Source: Methylovirgula sp. (GTDB lineage: Bacteria; Pseudomonadota; Alphaproteobacteria; Rhizobiales; Beijerinckiaceae). From it: a stretch of DNA of 5,415 bases. The translations under genes and the position numbers were made by a program. The first letter of the stretch is position 1. Every line of letters starts with the position of its first letter. Of this stretch, positions 1 to 5,415 are shown one piece after another. The DNA lies in contig JANXSV010000351.1 of assembly GCA_025356505.1 (NCBI GenBank), positions 1 through 5,415 on the forward strand, in the 5' to 3' direction. The notes under the pieces were generated by a model. It worked only from the letters and a program-made list of their open reading frames with translations, did no database searches and was not told the DNA's origin.

Positions 1-716
1 ATTTCGGCAGAAACTCCGGACACTTTCAGCATCTTGGTGAGATCACCCACCAAGCCGTCTGAAACATCCATCGCCGCATGTGCATATTCGCGCAGTATTT
101 TCGCATGGCGATCAATCACCGCAGGAACGCGGTAACTTTGCACGAGAAAGTCGCGCTGTTCCGCCTTCAGCCGCGAAATCCAATGCCCGTCATGCGCATC
201 GTCCCGCAGAATACGTAAGCCGAGAGCGGAATTACCTATAGGCCCGCAAACAAAAAGCTCGTCACCGGGCTTTACGCCCGTACGCGGCACCATTTTGCCC
301 TTAGGCACCAGCCCCAAGGCGGTGATGGAAACGGTCAAATGGCCCTTGACCGTATCTCCGCCGAGCAACGGCATGTTGTAGAGCCGCGCGTCCTCGCCAA
401 GCCCGGTTGCGAATTTTTCAATCCACTCCGGCTCAATTGCAGGAGGAAGCGCCAGTCCAAGCAAAAATCCGTAAGGCTGCGCGCCCTTGGCGACCAGATC
501 CGAAACATTTACGCGAATCGCCTTTTTCGCGATGGATTCGGGCGGATCATCAGCGAAGAAATGCCCCCCCGACACAATCATGTCTTTTGAAATCACCAGG
601 TCGTGACCTTTTGGCGGCGAAATCAGCGCAGCATCGTCTCTCAGGCCCAAGCCTCCCGGACCCGCCAGCGGAGCGAAACAGCGACTTATAATGTCATCTT
701 CCGACAAATCTGACAC
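1..716 (-). CDS. thiL: Thiamine-monophosphate kinase ThiL (3' end cut off by window edge)
   Basis: ThiL uses ATP to phosphorylate thiamine monophosphate to thiamine diphosphate, the last step of cytoplasmic cofactor synthesis. I translated 238 codons from a GTG start. Visible family motifs are an N-terminal FAPLAGPGGLGLRDDAA stretch (about residues 14-30) with the metal/ATP-binding Asp pair D27-D28, GGHFF at 50-54, VNVSDLVAKGA at 69-79, GGDT at 119-122, a PRTGVKPGDELFV strand entry near 144-156, and MDVSDGL at 216-222. The family is usually around 320-330 residues, so roughly the last quarter lies beyond base 1; nothing suggests a pseudogene. The GTG is chosen because an AGGGG Shine-Dalgarno sits 6 nt upstream, the sequence aligns to the normal ThiL N terminus, and two in-frame stops (TGA TAG) lie just upstream. 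It follows nusB by 15 bp and is in the same reading frame as nusB. Key residues look intact. Confidence 0.95.
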   Translation of the reverse strand, partial: MSDLSEDDIISRCFAPLAGPGGLGLRDDAALISPPKGHDLVISKDMIVSGGHFFADDPPESIAKKAIRVNVSDLVAKGAQPYGFLLGLALPPAIEPEWIEKFATGLGEDARLYNMPLLGGDTVKGHLTVSITALGLVPKGKMVPRTGVKPGDELFVCGPIGNSALGLRILRDDAHDGHWISRLKAEQRDFLVQSYRVPAVIDRHAKILREYAHAAMDVSDGLVGDLTKMLKVSGVSAE

Positions 717-722
717 TGGCCA

Positions 723-727
723 CCCCT
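723..727 (-). promoter_or_regulatory. Ribosome binding site of thiL
   Basis: AGGGG on the minus strand, 6 nt before the GTG at 716. It lies in the short gap after the nusB stop and supports the GTG start, for which no nearby ATG alternative exists in frame. Confidence 0.65.
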
Positions 728-731
728 GCTA

Positions 732-1187
732 TCAGAACTGGTCCGGCCGTTCCTGCCGCGCGAGGACATCCAAAACGGCATTGATCATGCCGCTTTCTTC
801 GCGCCCGAAAAACGCCGAAGCGACATCGACATATTCTGAAATGCAAACTTTCGGCGGCACGTCTTTGCGCTTTTTGAGCTCATAAGTGCCGGCGCGCAAA
901 ATCGCCCGCATCAACGCCTCAATCCGCGCTAACGGCCACCCCTGCACGAGCGAAGCATCAATCGCGCGGTCAATCGCCACCTGATCGTTGAGCACGCCGC
1001 CGACGATATCGCGGAAAAACGCAACTTCGGCAGGCAGATATTGCTCGCCCTCAACTTCCTGACCAATCCAGTAAGTCTCAAACTCAGCAAACACTTCGTT
1101 GATGCCTTTGCCGGTCACGTCCATCTGGTAGAGAGCCTGAGCCGCAGCAAGGCGCGCATTTGCGCGTTGGGTAGGTACTTTAGCCAT
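732..1187 (-). CDS. nusB: Transcription antitermination factor NusB
   Basis: NusB is a small all-helical RNA-binding protein. With NusE (ribosomal protein S10) it binds boxA RNA and helps RNA polymerase read through rRNA operons. The 151-residue length is normal for alphaproteobacterial members. Seen in the sequence: a basic N-terminal helix RANARLAAAQALYQMDV (about 8-24), the central RIEALMRAILRAGTYEL helix (88-104), then KRKDVPPKVCISEYVDVASAFFG (106-128) and the closing INAVLDVLARQERP helix (135-148), all in family order. The ATG shares one base with the ribH stop (TAATG). I see no good Shine-Dalgarno directly upstream, so translation is probably coupled to ribH. The gene ends with TGA followed at once by an in-frame TAG. 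The ribH-nusB pairing is very widespread in bacteria. Confidence 0.97.
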   Translation of the reverse strand: MAKVPTQRANARLAAAQALYQMDVTGKGINEVFAEFETYWIGQEVEGEQYLPAEVAFFRDIVGGVLNDQVAIDRAIDASLVQGWPLARIEALMRAILRAGTYELKKRKDVPPKVCISEYVDVASAFFGREESGMINAVLDVLARQERPDQF

Positions 1188-1678
1188 TAGTGTGCGCCGA
1201 TCTTATGCTTCAGAGTGAGCACCGTAAGTGCCGCGCGCGCCGCATCCCCGCCCTTGTCGCCAAGTTCCGGATTCGCCCGAACAATCGCTTGTTCCTCCGT
1301 GTCCATCGTCAGAATGGCATTTCCAAAAGGAAGCTTGAGACCCATGCTCAAATCCATGAGCGCGCGGGCACTTTCGTTGCAAACAATCTCGAAATGATAT
1401 GTCTCGCCGCGAATGATACATCCCAGCGCCACAGCCCCTTGATAGGGTTTACCCTGCGCCCGTGCAGCCTCAAGCGCGATAGCCATCATGATGGGAATTT
1501 CGAGAGCACCCGGCACGCTTAAAACGTCGAAACTTGCGTTCGCAGCCAAAAACGCCCGCTGCGCACCCGCCAACAGCATGGAGCCGATGTCATTGTAAAA
1601 CCGCGCTTCAACAATAAGAAAGCGCGCGCCATGGACATCGATCTTGCTCGTATCCACCGCGCGTTTGGGCTCTGCCAT
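1187..1678 (-). CDS. ribH: 6,7-dimethyl-8-ribityllumazine synthase (lumazine synthase)
   Basis: RibH condenses 5-amino-6-ribitylamino-uracil with 3,4-dihydroxy-2-butanone 4-phosphate to give 6,7-dimethyl-8-ribityllumazine, the penultimate step of riboflavin synthesis. Counting from the ATG at 1678 it has 163 residues, normal for the family. Motifs: EARFYNDI near 24-31 with the substrate-stacking aromatic, VPGALEIP at 55-62, GCIIRGETYHFEIV at 86-99 with the probable catalytic histidine H95, NAILTMDTEEQAIVRA at 120-135 with the phosphate-region arginine R134, and KGGDAARAAL at 142-151. A longer reading from an in-frame GTG at 1687 is possible, but that GTG forms part of the GAGGTG Shine-Dalgarno lying 6 nt before the ATG, so the ATG is preferred. 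The gene is separated from ribE by 58 bp, the largest gap inside the cluster, and overlaps nusB by one base. Sequence alone does not tell me whether the particle is pentameric or icosahedral. Confidence 0.97.
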   Translation of the reverse strand: MAEPKRAVDTSKIDVHGARFLIVEARFYNDIGSMLLAGAQRAFLAANASFDVLSVPGALEIPIMMAIALEAARAQGKPYQGAVALGCIIRGETYHFEIVCNESARALMDLSMGLKLPFGNAILTMDTEEQAIVRANPELGDKGGDAARAALTVLTLKHKIGAH

Positions 1679-1684
1679 CAAATC

Positions 1685-1690
1685 CACCTC
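1685..1690 (-). promoter_or_regulatory. Ribosome binding site of ribH, decides the start
   Basis: GAGGTG on the minus strand, 6 nt before the ATG at 1678. The last three bases of this element are the alternative in-frame GTG start, which would therefore have no comparable site of its own. This favours the 163-residue protein over the 166-residue one. Confidence 0.7.
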
Positions 1691-1701
1691 GTTAAATGAG
1701 T

Positions 1702-1715
1702 GGTTTGATTAAACC
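1702..1715 (-). repeat. Small inverted repeat in the ribE-ribH gap
   Basis: On the minus strand the arms are GGTTT and AAACC around a 4-nt AATC loop, between the ribE stop and the ribH Shine-Dalgarno. The stem is only 5 bp and no T run follows, so it is not an intrinsic terminator. It could be a minor mRNA hairpin or chance. The gap is far too short for an FMN riboswitch. Confidence 0.3.
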
Positions 1716-1736
1716 GCACGTCCGGGAAGAGCAACG

Positions 1737-2342
1737 CTAATCTTTAACTTCGGCGAGCCTTGCCGCATAGCGCGCCATCATATCCACTTCAAGGTTGATG
1801 TCGTCACCGACACGTGAGGCACCCCAGGTGGTCACCGCGAGAGTGTGCGGGATGAGCAAAACTGAAAAAATATCATCATCCACCGAGTTCACAGTCAACG
1901 ATGTGCCGTCCAAGGCTACGGAACCCTTCTGCGCGATGAATTTGCGTAAACCTTTCGGAACCCTGAAATTGAAGCGCGCTTGCGCGTCAAAGTCCTCACG
2001 CTCAACCAATTTCGCTATACCATCGACATGCCCTGAAACGATGTGCCCGCCAAGTTCGTCGCCCACCTTAAGCGATCGTTCAAGGTTGATCTTTTGTCCT
2101 GGCTTCCAACTTTGCAGTGAGGTCACAGCCAGCGTTTCCGCGGCTGCATCGACCTCAAACCAGGTTTTGTTTCCTGCAGCGCCCACGCCAACCACAGTGA
2201 GACAGACGCCGTTATTTGCAATCGAGGCACCCAGAGCAATGCCCTCAGCGTCATAGTTGCACGAAATCCGCAATCGCCGGGCCGAGCCACGCGTCTCAAC
2301 CGACACCAATTCGCCCACATCTGTGACCAGCCCAGTAAACAT
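1737..2342 (-). CDS. ribE: Riboflavin synthase (alpha chain)
   Basis: This enzyme dismutates two molecules of 6,7-dimethyl-8-ribityllumazine into riboflavin and 5-amino-6-ribitylamino-uracil, the final step of the pathway. The 201 residues form the usual two similar beta-barrel halves. The N-terminal half starts MFTGLV and carries SIANNGVCLTV at 40-50 with the conserved cysteine C47, then AAETLAVTSLQSW at 67-79 and INLERSLKVGDELGGHIVSGHVDG at 85-108. The C-terminal half repeats the pattern with KGSVALDGTSLTVN at 139-152, IPHTLAVTTWG at 164-174 and INLEVDMMARYAARL at 182-196. The start ATG directly abuts the ribD stop (TGAATG), with a GAGAGG Shine-Dalgarno 6 nt upstream inside the end of ribD, so co-translation with ribD is likely. 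The symbol ribE follows E. coli-style usage in this cluster; some databases call the same gene ribC. Confidence 0.97.
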   Translation of the reverse strand: MFTGLVTDVGELVSVETRGSARRLRISCNYDAEGIALGASIANNGVCLTVVGVGAAGNKTWFEVDAAAETLAVTSLQSWKPGQKINLERSLKVGDELGGHIVSGHVDGIAKLVEREDFDAQARFNFRVPKGLRKFIAQKGSVALDGTSLTVNSVDDDIFSVLLIPHTLAVTTWGASRVGDDINLEVDMMARYAARLAEVKD

Positions 2343-3446
2343 TCAGCGCCTCTCAAACATCTCTAATTTATCCATCCCGATATGGGTCGGCTCTGAGGTT
2401 CTGTAAAGTGCCTCAGAGCCCAACGCCGTCCGCGCCCCGATACTCAAAGCGGCCACGCCGCGTCTTCCAAAAGGTTTAGGTGCCGTCAAAAGCACGACTT
2501 CGTCGGCAAGCCCCAGATCAATCAAAGCAGACCCAACTTGCGGCCCGCCCTCAGAAAACACTCTCGTCACACCTCTGTGTGCTAGCGCTTGCAACGCCGC
2601 CTTCAAATCAAGATGCGCGCCAGAAAGCGGGACCACCTCAACATCGACACCCATATCTATCAGCGCGGAAATACGCGCCTTATCAGCAGCTTCACCGACA
2701 AAAATTAATGTAGGAATTTCACGCGCGCTCACCACCAAGCGAGACCTAACATTGAGCGACGCTTCTCGGTCCAGCACCACCCGCAACGGTTTGCAATCGA
2801 CGCCCGCCAGCCGCACAGTCAGTGCGGGGTCATCAATGCGGGCGGTCTCACTGCCGATCATGATAGCGTCATGTTGGCTGCGCAAAACTTGAACAAATGA
2901 ATTGGCCGCCTGCCCTGTAATCATCAGCCGCGGATCATAATCTCCTCCAGCGGCATAACCATCCGCAGTTTGAGCAATTTTCAGCGTCACCATGGGGCGG
3001 CCCTGAGTAACCCTCAAGATGTGCCCGAGATGCGCTTGGCGCGCTTCGGCTGCGAGTATATTAGTCAAAACCTCGATGCCCGCCGAACGCAACCGCGAAT
3101 GGCCCTGCCCGGCGACCAGCGGATTTGGATCTTCCATTGCCGAAACCACACGGGCAATTCCGGCAGCAATGACAGCCTCAACACAGGGGGGCGACTTGCC
3201 GGTATGGCTGCAAGGTTCGAGCGTAACATAGAGCGTCGCCCCGCGCGCCAGTGCACCCGCCTGCGCCAGAGCTACCGGCTCCGCATGCGGCCTGCCCCCT
3301 GAAGCGGTAACCCCCCTGCCGACAACAATGCCGTCTTTAACGACCAACGCCCCAACGGAAGGATTCGAACCCGAGCGCCCCAACCCTCTGCGGCCAAATT
3401 GCAACGCCCCCGCCATAAAGTCTAAGTCCATAAAGCCGGGCTTCAT
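2343..3446 (-). CDS. ribD: Bifunctional riboflavin biosynthesis protein RibD (deaminase/reductase)
   Basis: RibD carries out the second and third steps of the pathway from GTP: deamination of the diaminopyrimidine product of GTP cyclohydrolase II, then NADPH-dependent reduction of its ribosyl side chain. The 367 residues hold both usual domains. The N-terminal cytidine-deaminase-like domain (about 1-145) has NPSVGALVV at 28-36, HAEPVAL at 54-60 (zinc ligand H54, catalytic E56) and [14 protein letters not shown] at 75-88 (zinc ligands C79 and C88), followed by [11 protein letters not shown]. The C-terminal reductase domain (about 150-367) has [15 protein letters not shown] at 149-163, MITG at 175-178, [16 protein letters not shown] at 198-213 and [11 protein letters not shown] near 298-308. 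The ATG overlaps the nrdR stop as ATGA; a second in-frame ATG at codon 6 is possible, but the overlap favours the first. No motif residue is missing, so both activities are expected. Confidence 0.97.
   Translation of the reverse strand: MKPGFMDLDFMAGALQFGRRGLGRSGSNPSVGALVVKDGIVVGRGVTASGGRPHAEPVALAQAGALARGATLYVTLEPCSHTGKSPPCVEAVIAAGIARVVSAMEDPNPLVAGQGHSRLRSAGIEVLTNILAAEARQAHLGHILRVTQGRPMVTLKIAQTADGYAAGGDYDPRLMITGQAANSFVQVLRSQHDAIMIGSETARIDDPALTVRLAGVDCKPLRVVLDREASLNVRSRLVVSAREIPTLIFVGEAADKARISALIDMGVDVEVVPLSGAHLDLKAALQALAHRGVTRVFSEGGPQVGSALIDLGLADEVVLLTAPKPFGRRGVAALSIGARTALGSEALYRTSEPTHIGMDKLEMFERR
2349..2354 (-). promoter_or_regulatory. Ribosome binding site of ribE within the ribD 3' end
   Basis: GAGAGG on the minus strand, 6 nt before the ribE ATG. 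It encodes part of the last residues of RibD, showing that the two genes are packed without any spacer. Confidence 0.6.
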
Positions 3447-3910
3447 GGTTTGTCAGGCTCAAGCTCGGAAAGCTCTTCCGCAAGCGCCCCGAAATCTTTT
3501 GCATCGCGAAAGTCGCGATACACAGAAGCAAAGCGCACATATGCCACCGCATCCAAGCCCTTCAGGCCCTCCATAACGATTTTGCCAATGTCTTCGGAGG
3601 CAACGTCGTTTTCTCCGGAACTTTCAAGCTGGCGGACGATGCCATTTACCAGCCTTTCAACTCTTTCAGGCTCAACAGGCCGCTTACGCAGAGCGATATT
3701 GATAGAACGGGTCAACTTATCGCGGTCAAACGGGACGCGGCGTCCGGTTTTCTTCACCACGGTCAGTTCACGCAGTTGTACCCGCTCAAAAGTTGTGAAA
3801 CGCCCGCCGCAATCGGGGCAGACACGTCGCCGCCGAATTGAGGATGAATCATCCGTCGGACGAGAATCTTTAACTTGCGTGTCTAAACTGGCGCAATAGG
3901 GACAGCGCAT
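3443..3910 (-). CDS. nrdR: Transcriptional repressor NrdR
   Basis: NrdR senses ATP/dATP and represses ribonucleotide reductase genes by binding NrdR boxes in their promoters. The 155-residue length is normal. An N-terminal zinc ribbon is formed by C3 and C6 in MRCPYC and C31 and C34 in CPDCGGRF, with the RRRRVC basic patch that is typical between the two pairs. An ATP-cone domain follows from about 49 to 139, with [20 protein letters not shown] near 51-70, and [13 protein letters not shown] near 121-133 closing it. The tail is acidic. A strong GGGAGGA Shine-Dalgarno lies 4 nt before the ATG. The gene lies 45 bp after glyA and overlaps ribD as ATGA. The nrdR-rib-nusB association is widespread; the physiological link to riboflavin genes is not evident from sequence. 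I saw no NrdR box in this window, so autoregulation is not supported here. Confidence 0.97.
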   Translation of the reverse strand: MRCPYCASLDTQVKDSRPTDDSSSIRRRRVCPDCGGRFTTFERVQLRELTVVKKTGRRVPFDRDKLTRSINIALRKRPVEPERVERLVNGIVRQLESSGENDVASEDIGKIVMEGLKGLDAVAYVRFASVYRDFRDAKDFGALAEELSELEPDKP

Positions 3911-3914
3911 GGGA

Positions 3915-3921
3915 TCCTCCC
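3915..3921 (-). promoter_or_regulatory. Ribosome binding site of nrdR
   Basis: GGGAGGA on the minus strand, 4 nt before the nrdR ATG. It is the best Shine-Dalgarno match in the window, which suggests that nrdR starts translation independently rather than depending on glyA. Confidence 0.75.
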
Positions 3922-3929
3922 GCCCTGCC

Positions 3930-3943
3930 CCGAAAGCTTTCGG
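3930..3943 (-). repeat. Perfect 14-bp palindrome in the glyA-nrdR gap
   Basis: CCGAAAGCTTTCGG reads identically on both strands, 12 nt after the glyA stop and just before the nrdR Shine-Dalgarno. As RNA it could form a 5-bp stem with an AGCT loop. There is no T run after it, so it does not look like an intrinsic terminator. It may be an mRNA-processing or stability hairpin, a protein-binding dyad, or chance. Confidence 0.45.
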
Positions 3944-3955
3944 CTTCCGTCAAAG

Positions 3956-5254
3956 CTACTGATAAATCGGGAAGCGCTTGGTAAGGGCATGCACCCTGTC
4001 CTTTACGCTTTCTTCGACGACAGCATTGCCCGATTCGCCATTTTTGGCCAAGCCATCAAGCGTCTCGATGATGAGTTCGCCAACCAACTTGAATTCAGCG
4101 AGGCCAAAGCCGCGCGAGGTCGCGGCGGGTGAACCCAGGCGGACGCCGGATGTGATCATAGGCTTTTCAGTGTCGAAAGGCACACCGTTCTTGTTGCAGG
4201 TGATATGAGCGCGGCCCATGGCAGCCTCTGCATTTTTCCCGTTTAGCTTTTTCGAGCGCAGGTCAACAAGCATCAAGTGGTTGTCAGTTCCGCCAGTCGT
4301 GATGTCATATCCGGCATTTTTCAATGTTGCGGCCAACATAGCGGCGTTTGCAACGACGGCATCAGCATATAACTTGAAATCAGGACGCAGCGCTTCGCCA
4401 AACGCTACAGCCTTGGCCGCGATAACATGCATGAGCGGACCGCCCTGCAAGCCGGGGAACACTGCCGAATTCAGCTTTTTCGCCCAAGCTTCATCATTGG
4501 TCAAAATCATGCCGCCGCGCGGGCCACGCAAGGTCTTATGGGTCGTTGTTGTCGCGATATGCGCATGCGGGAATGGTGAGGGATGCGCACCGCCAGCAAC
4601 CAGACCGGCAAAATGCGCCATATCAACCAGGAATACGGCGCCGATTTTGTCCGCAATTTCACGAAAACGGGCGAAATCCCAATGACGTGGATAGGCTGAA
4701 CCGCCTGCGATCAACAATTTCGGGCGATGTTCCAGCGCCAGCCGCTCCACAGCATCCATATCAATGCGCTGATCAACCACACACACACCGTAGGAGACCA
4801 CATTAAACCACTTACCGGACATATTGACCGAGGAGCCGTGGGTCAAATGCCCTCCCGCGGCAAGATCGAGACCCATAAACGTGTCGCCCGGCTTCAAAAC
4901 CGAGAGAAATACCGCCTGATTGGCTTGACTGCCCGAATTTGGCTGAACATTGGCGTAGTTGCATCCGAACAACTTGCAAGCGCGGGTAATGGCCAGATTT
5001 TCAGCCATATCGACAAATTGGCACCCGCCGTAATACCGCCGTCCGGGATAACCCTCGGCATATTTATTCGTCATCACCGAGCCTTGCGCTTCCAAAACCG
5101 CGCGGGAAACGATATTTTCTGACGCTATCAACTCTATTTCGTGCCGTTGACGGCCAAGCTCAAGTTCAATCGTATTGGCAAGTTCCGGATCAGCTTCGAG
5201 CAAAGATGCGGCGAAAAAGCTGTTGGACTGAACATAGCGGGGCGCGGCACTCAT
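3956..5254 (-). CDS. glyA: Serine hydroxymethyltransferase (GlyA)
   Basis: GlyA is a cytoplasmic PLP enzyme that interconverts serine plus tetrahydrofolate with glycine plus 5,10-methylene-tetrahydrofolate, a main source of one-carbon units for thymidylate, purines and methionine. From the ATG at 5254 it has 432 residues, a typical length. Motifs in order: ELIASEN at 41-47, [14 protein letters not shown] at 64-77, [11 protein letters not shown] at 102-112, HLTHG at 136-140, [10 protein letters not shown] at 211-220 (cofactor-contacting D211 and H214), [14 protein letters not shown] at 235-248 with the PLP-binding lysine K240, and [15 protein letters not shown] at 369-383 with the substrate-carboxylate arginine R372. 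A longer reading from an ATG at 5272 would add six residues (MLRILP), but TGAGGA lies 8 nt before the inner ATG, within that extension, and MSAAP is a usual alphaproteobacterial start. It is probably the first gene of the unit in this window. Confidence 0.97.
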   Translation of the reverse strand: MSAAPRYVQSNSFFAASLLEADPELANTIELELGRQRHEIELIASENIVSRAVLEAQGSVMTNKYAEGYPGRRYYGGCQFVDMAENLAITRACKLFGCNYANVQPNSGSQANQAVFLSVLKPGDTFMGLDLAAGGHLTHGSSVNMSGKWFNVVSYGVCVVDQRIDMDAVERLALEHRPKLLIAGGSAYPRHWDFARFREIADKIGAVFLVDMAHFAGLVAGGAHPSPFPHAHIATTTTHKTLRGPRGGMILTNDEAWAKKLNSAVFPGLQGGPLMHVIAAKAVAFGEALRPDFKLYADAVVANAAMLAATLKNAGYDITTGGTDNHLMLVDLRSKKLNGKNAEAAMGRAHITCNKNGVPFDTEKPMITSGVRLGSPAATSRGFGLAEFKLVGELIIETLDGLAKNGESGNAVVEESVKDRVHALTKRFPIYQ

Positions 5255-5262
5255 CGGCAAAA

Positions 5263-5268
5263 TCCTCA
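5263..5268 (-). promoter_or_regulatory. Ribosome binding site of glyA, decides the start
   Basis: TGAGGA on the minus strand, 8 nt before the ATG at 5254. It falls inside the six extra codons of the longer reading from 5272, which itself lacks a well-placed site (a GGGG lies about 15 nt upstream of it). This supports the 432-residue protein. Confidence 0.65.
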
Positions 5269-5296
5269 ACATTGCGAACGGGATATCCCCGCCATG

Positions 5297-5302
5297 GTTA
5301 TA
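5297..5302 (-). promoter_or_regulatory. Weak candidate -10 element for glyA
   Basis: TATAAC on the minus strand resembles a sigma-70 -10 hexamer. It would give a transcript start near 5290 and a leader of about 35 nt. The sequence 16-18 bp upstream (GCTAGG and its neighbours) is a poor match to TTGACA, so the promoter would need help from an activator or may be wrong. Confidence 0.25.
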
Positions 5303-5322
5303 TGCGATTTCTCTGGGGTCCT

Positions 5323-5341
5323 AGCACGACATGCTCGTGCT
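5323..5341 (-). repeat. 7-bp inverted repeat upstream of glyA, possible operator
   Basis: Exact arms AGCACGA and TCGTGCT are separated by 5 bp, in non-coding DNA 69 bp before the glyA start. No T run follows on either strand, so a terminator is unlikely. If the candidate -10 at 5297-5302 is right, the dyad centre lies about 42 bp before the transcript start and covers the poor -35 region, where a class II activator or a repressor could bind. That reading is inference. Confidence 0.45.
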
Positions 5342-5415
5342 GGAAACCCATTCGTCACTGCATTACTGTGACATTTTGGCGTCGGGAATTGGAGAAAATT
5401 GACCAAATACGACAC

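Larger units (their letters stand above)
5255..5415. other. Gene-free region upstream of glyA
   Basis: I find no convincing coding sequence here on either strand; the short open frames have no recognisable product and those running into glyA are antisense shadows. The stretch presumably holds the glyA promoter and leader. It contains an exact 7-bp inverted repeat, a weaker GTCAC-N9-GTGAC pair at 5354-5372, and one poor promoter candidate. No riboswitch fold or terminator was recognised. Confidence 0.6.

Noticed and set aside
339..885. Several short plus-strand open frames over thiL and the nusB 3' end
   Set aside because: The minus strand carries continuous ThiL and NusB coding sequence here; the plus-strand frames are shadows.
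1691..1736. An internal promoter for ribH (TTGCTC with TAATCA 17 bp downstream)
   Set aside because: Both hexamers match the sigma-70 consensus too poorly to support a call.
1679..1736. An FMN riboswitch before ribH
   Set aside because: The 58-bp gap is much too short for the conserved RFN element and none of its motifs are visible.
1795..2256. A 153-codon plus-strand open frame inside ribE
   Set aside because: It is antisense to conserved riboflavin synthase motifs and has no independent support such as a recognisable domain.
3450..3899. A 149-codon open frame on the plus strand opposite nearly all of nrdR
   Set aside because: It is serine/arginine-rich low-complexity translation typical of an antisense shadow, has no recognisable domain, and nrdR on the other strand is unmistakable.
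3911..3955. An intrinsic terminator after glyA
   Set aside because: The palindrome has a stem of at most 5 bp with a loop and is followed by GC-rich sequence, with no T run.
4218..4685. A 155-codon plus-strand open frame inside glyA
   Set aside because: It is antisense to the conserved SHMT core, including the PLP lysine motif, and the translation shows no family resemblance.
5354..5372. GTCAC-N9-GTGAC as a Crp/Fnr-type site upstream of glyA
   Set aside because: Half-sites are in the wrong relative orientation and spacing for TGTGA-N6-TCACA, and the arms are only 5 bp.

Overview
The window is an ordinary, compact housekeeping gene cluster, and I see no sign of a new system in it. All seven genes lie on the minus strand, so in transcription order they run from high to low coordinates: glyA, nrdR, ribD, ribE, ribH, nusB and a thiL that is cut off by the left edge. 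This order, with the nrdR-rib-nusB core flanked by glyA and thiL, is characteristic of Alphaproteobacteria. The protein sequences agree, for example in the NusB C-terminal half, the DDAA region of ThiL, and the short SHMT leader beginning MSAAP. Base composition looks moderately GC-rich by eye. I cannot name a genus.

Layout. 5255-5415 is upstream sequence with no gene; it holds a clear 7-bp inverted repeat and only a weak promoter candidate. glyA (5254-3956) makes serine hydroxymethyltransferase. A 45-bp gap with a perfect 14-bp palindrome and a strong Shine-Dalgarno leads to nrdR (3910-3443), the zinc-ribbon/ATP-cone repressor of ribonucleotide reductase genes. nrdR overlaps ribD (3446-2343) by ATGA, and ribD abuts ribE (2342-1737) as TGAATG. 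A 58-bp gap precedes ribH (1678-1187), which overlaps nusB (1187-732) as TAATG. After a double stop and a 15-bp gap, thiL starts at a GTG (716) and continues past base 1.

How the genes work together. RibD, RibH and RibE are three of the enzymes of riboflavin synthesis. The GTP cyclohydrolase II and DHBP synthase functions (ribA/ribB or ribBA) are not in the window and must be encoded elsewhere. ThiL makes thiamine diphosphate, GlyA feeds one-carbon units to nucleotide synthesis, NrdR adjusts deoxynucleotide supply, and NusB supports rRNA antitermination. The set is thus linked to growth, cofactors and nucleotide supply. The tight spacing suggests one polycistronic unit with translational coupling, at least from nrdR to thiL. 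No RNA genes, mobile elements, CRISPR arrays, riboswitches or intrinsic terminators were seen.
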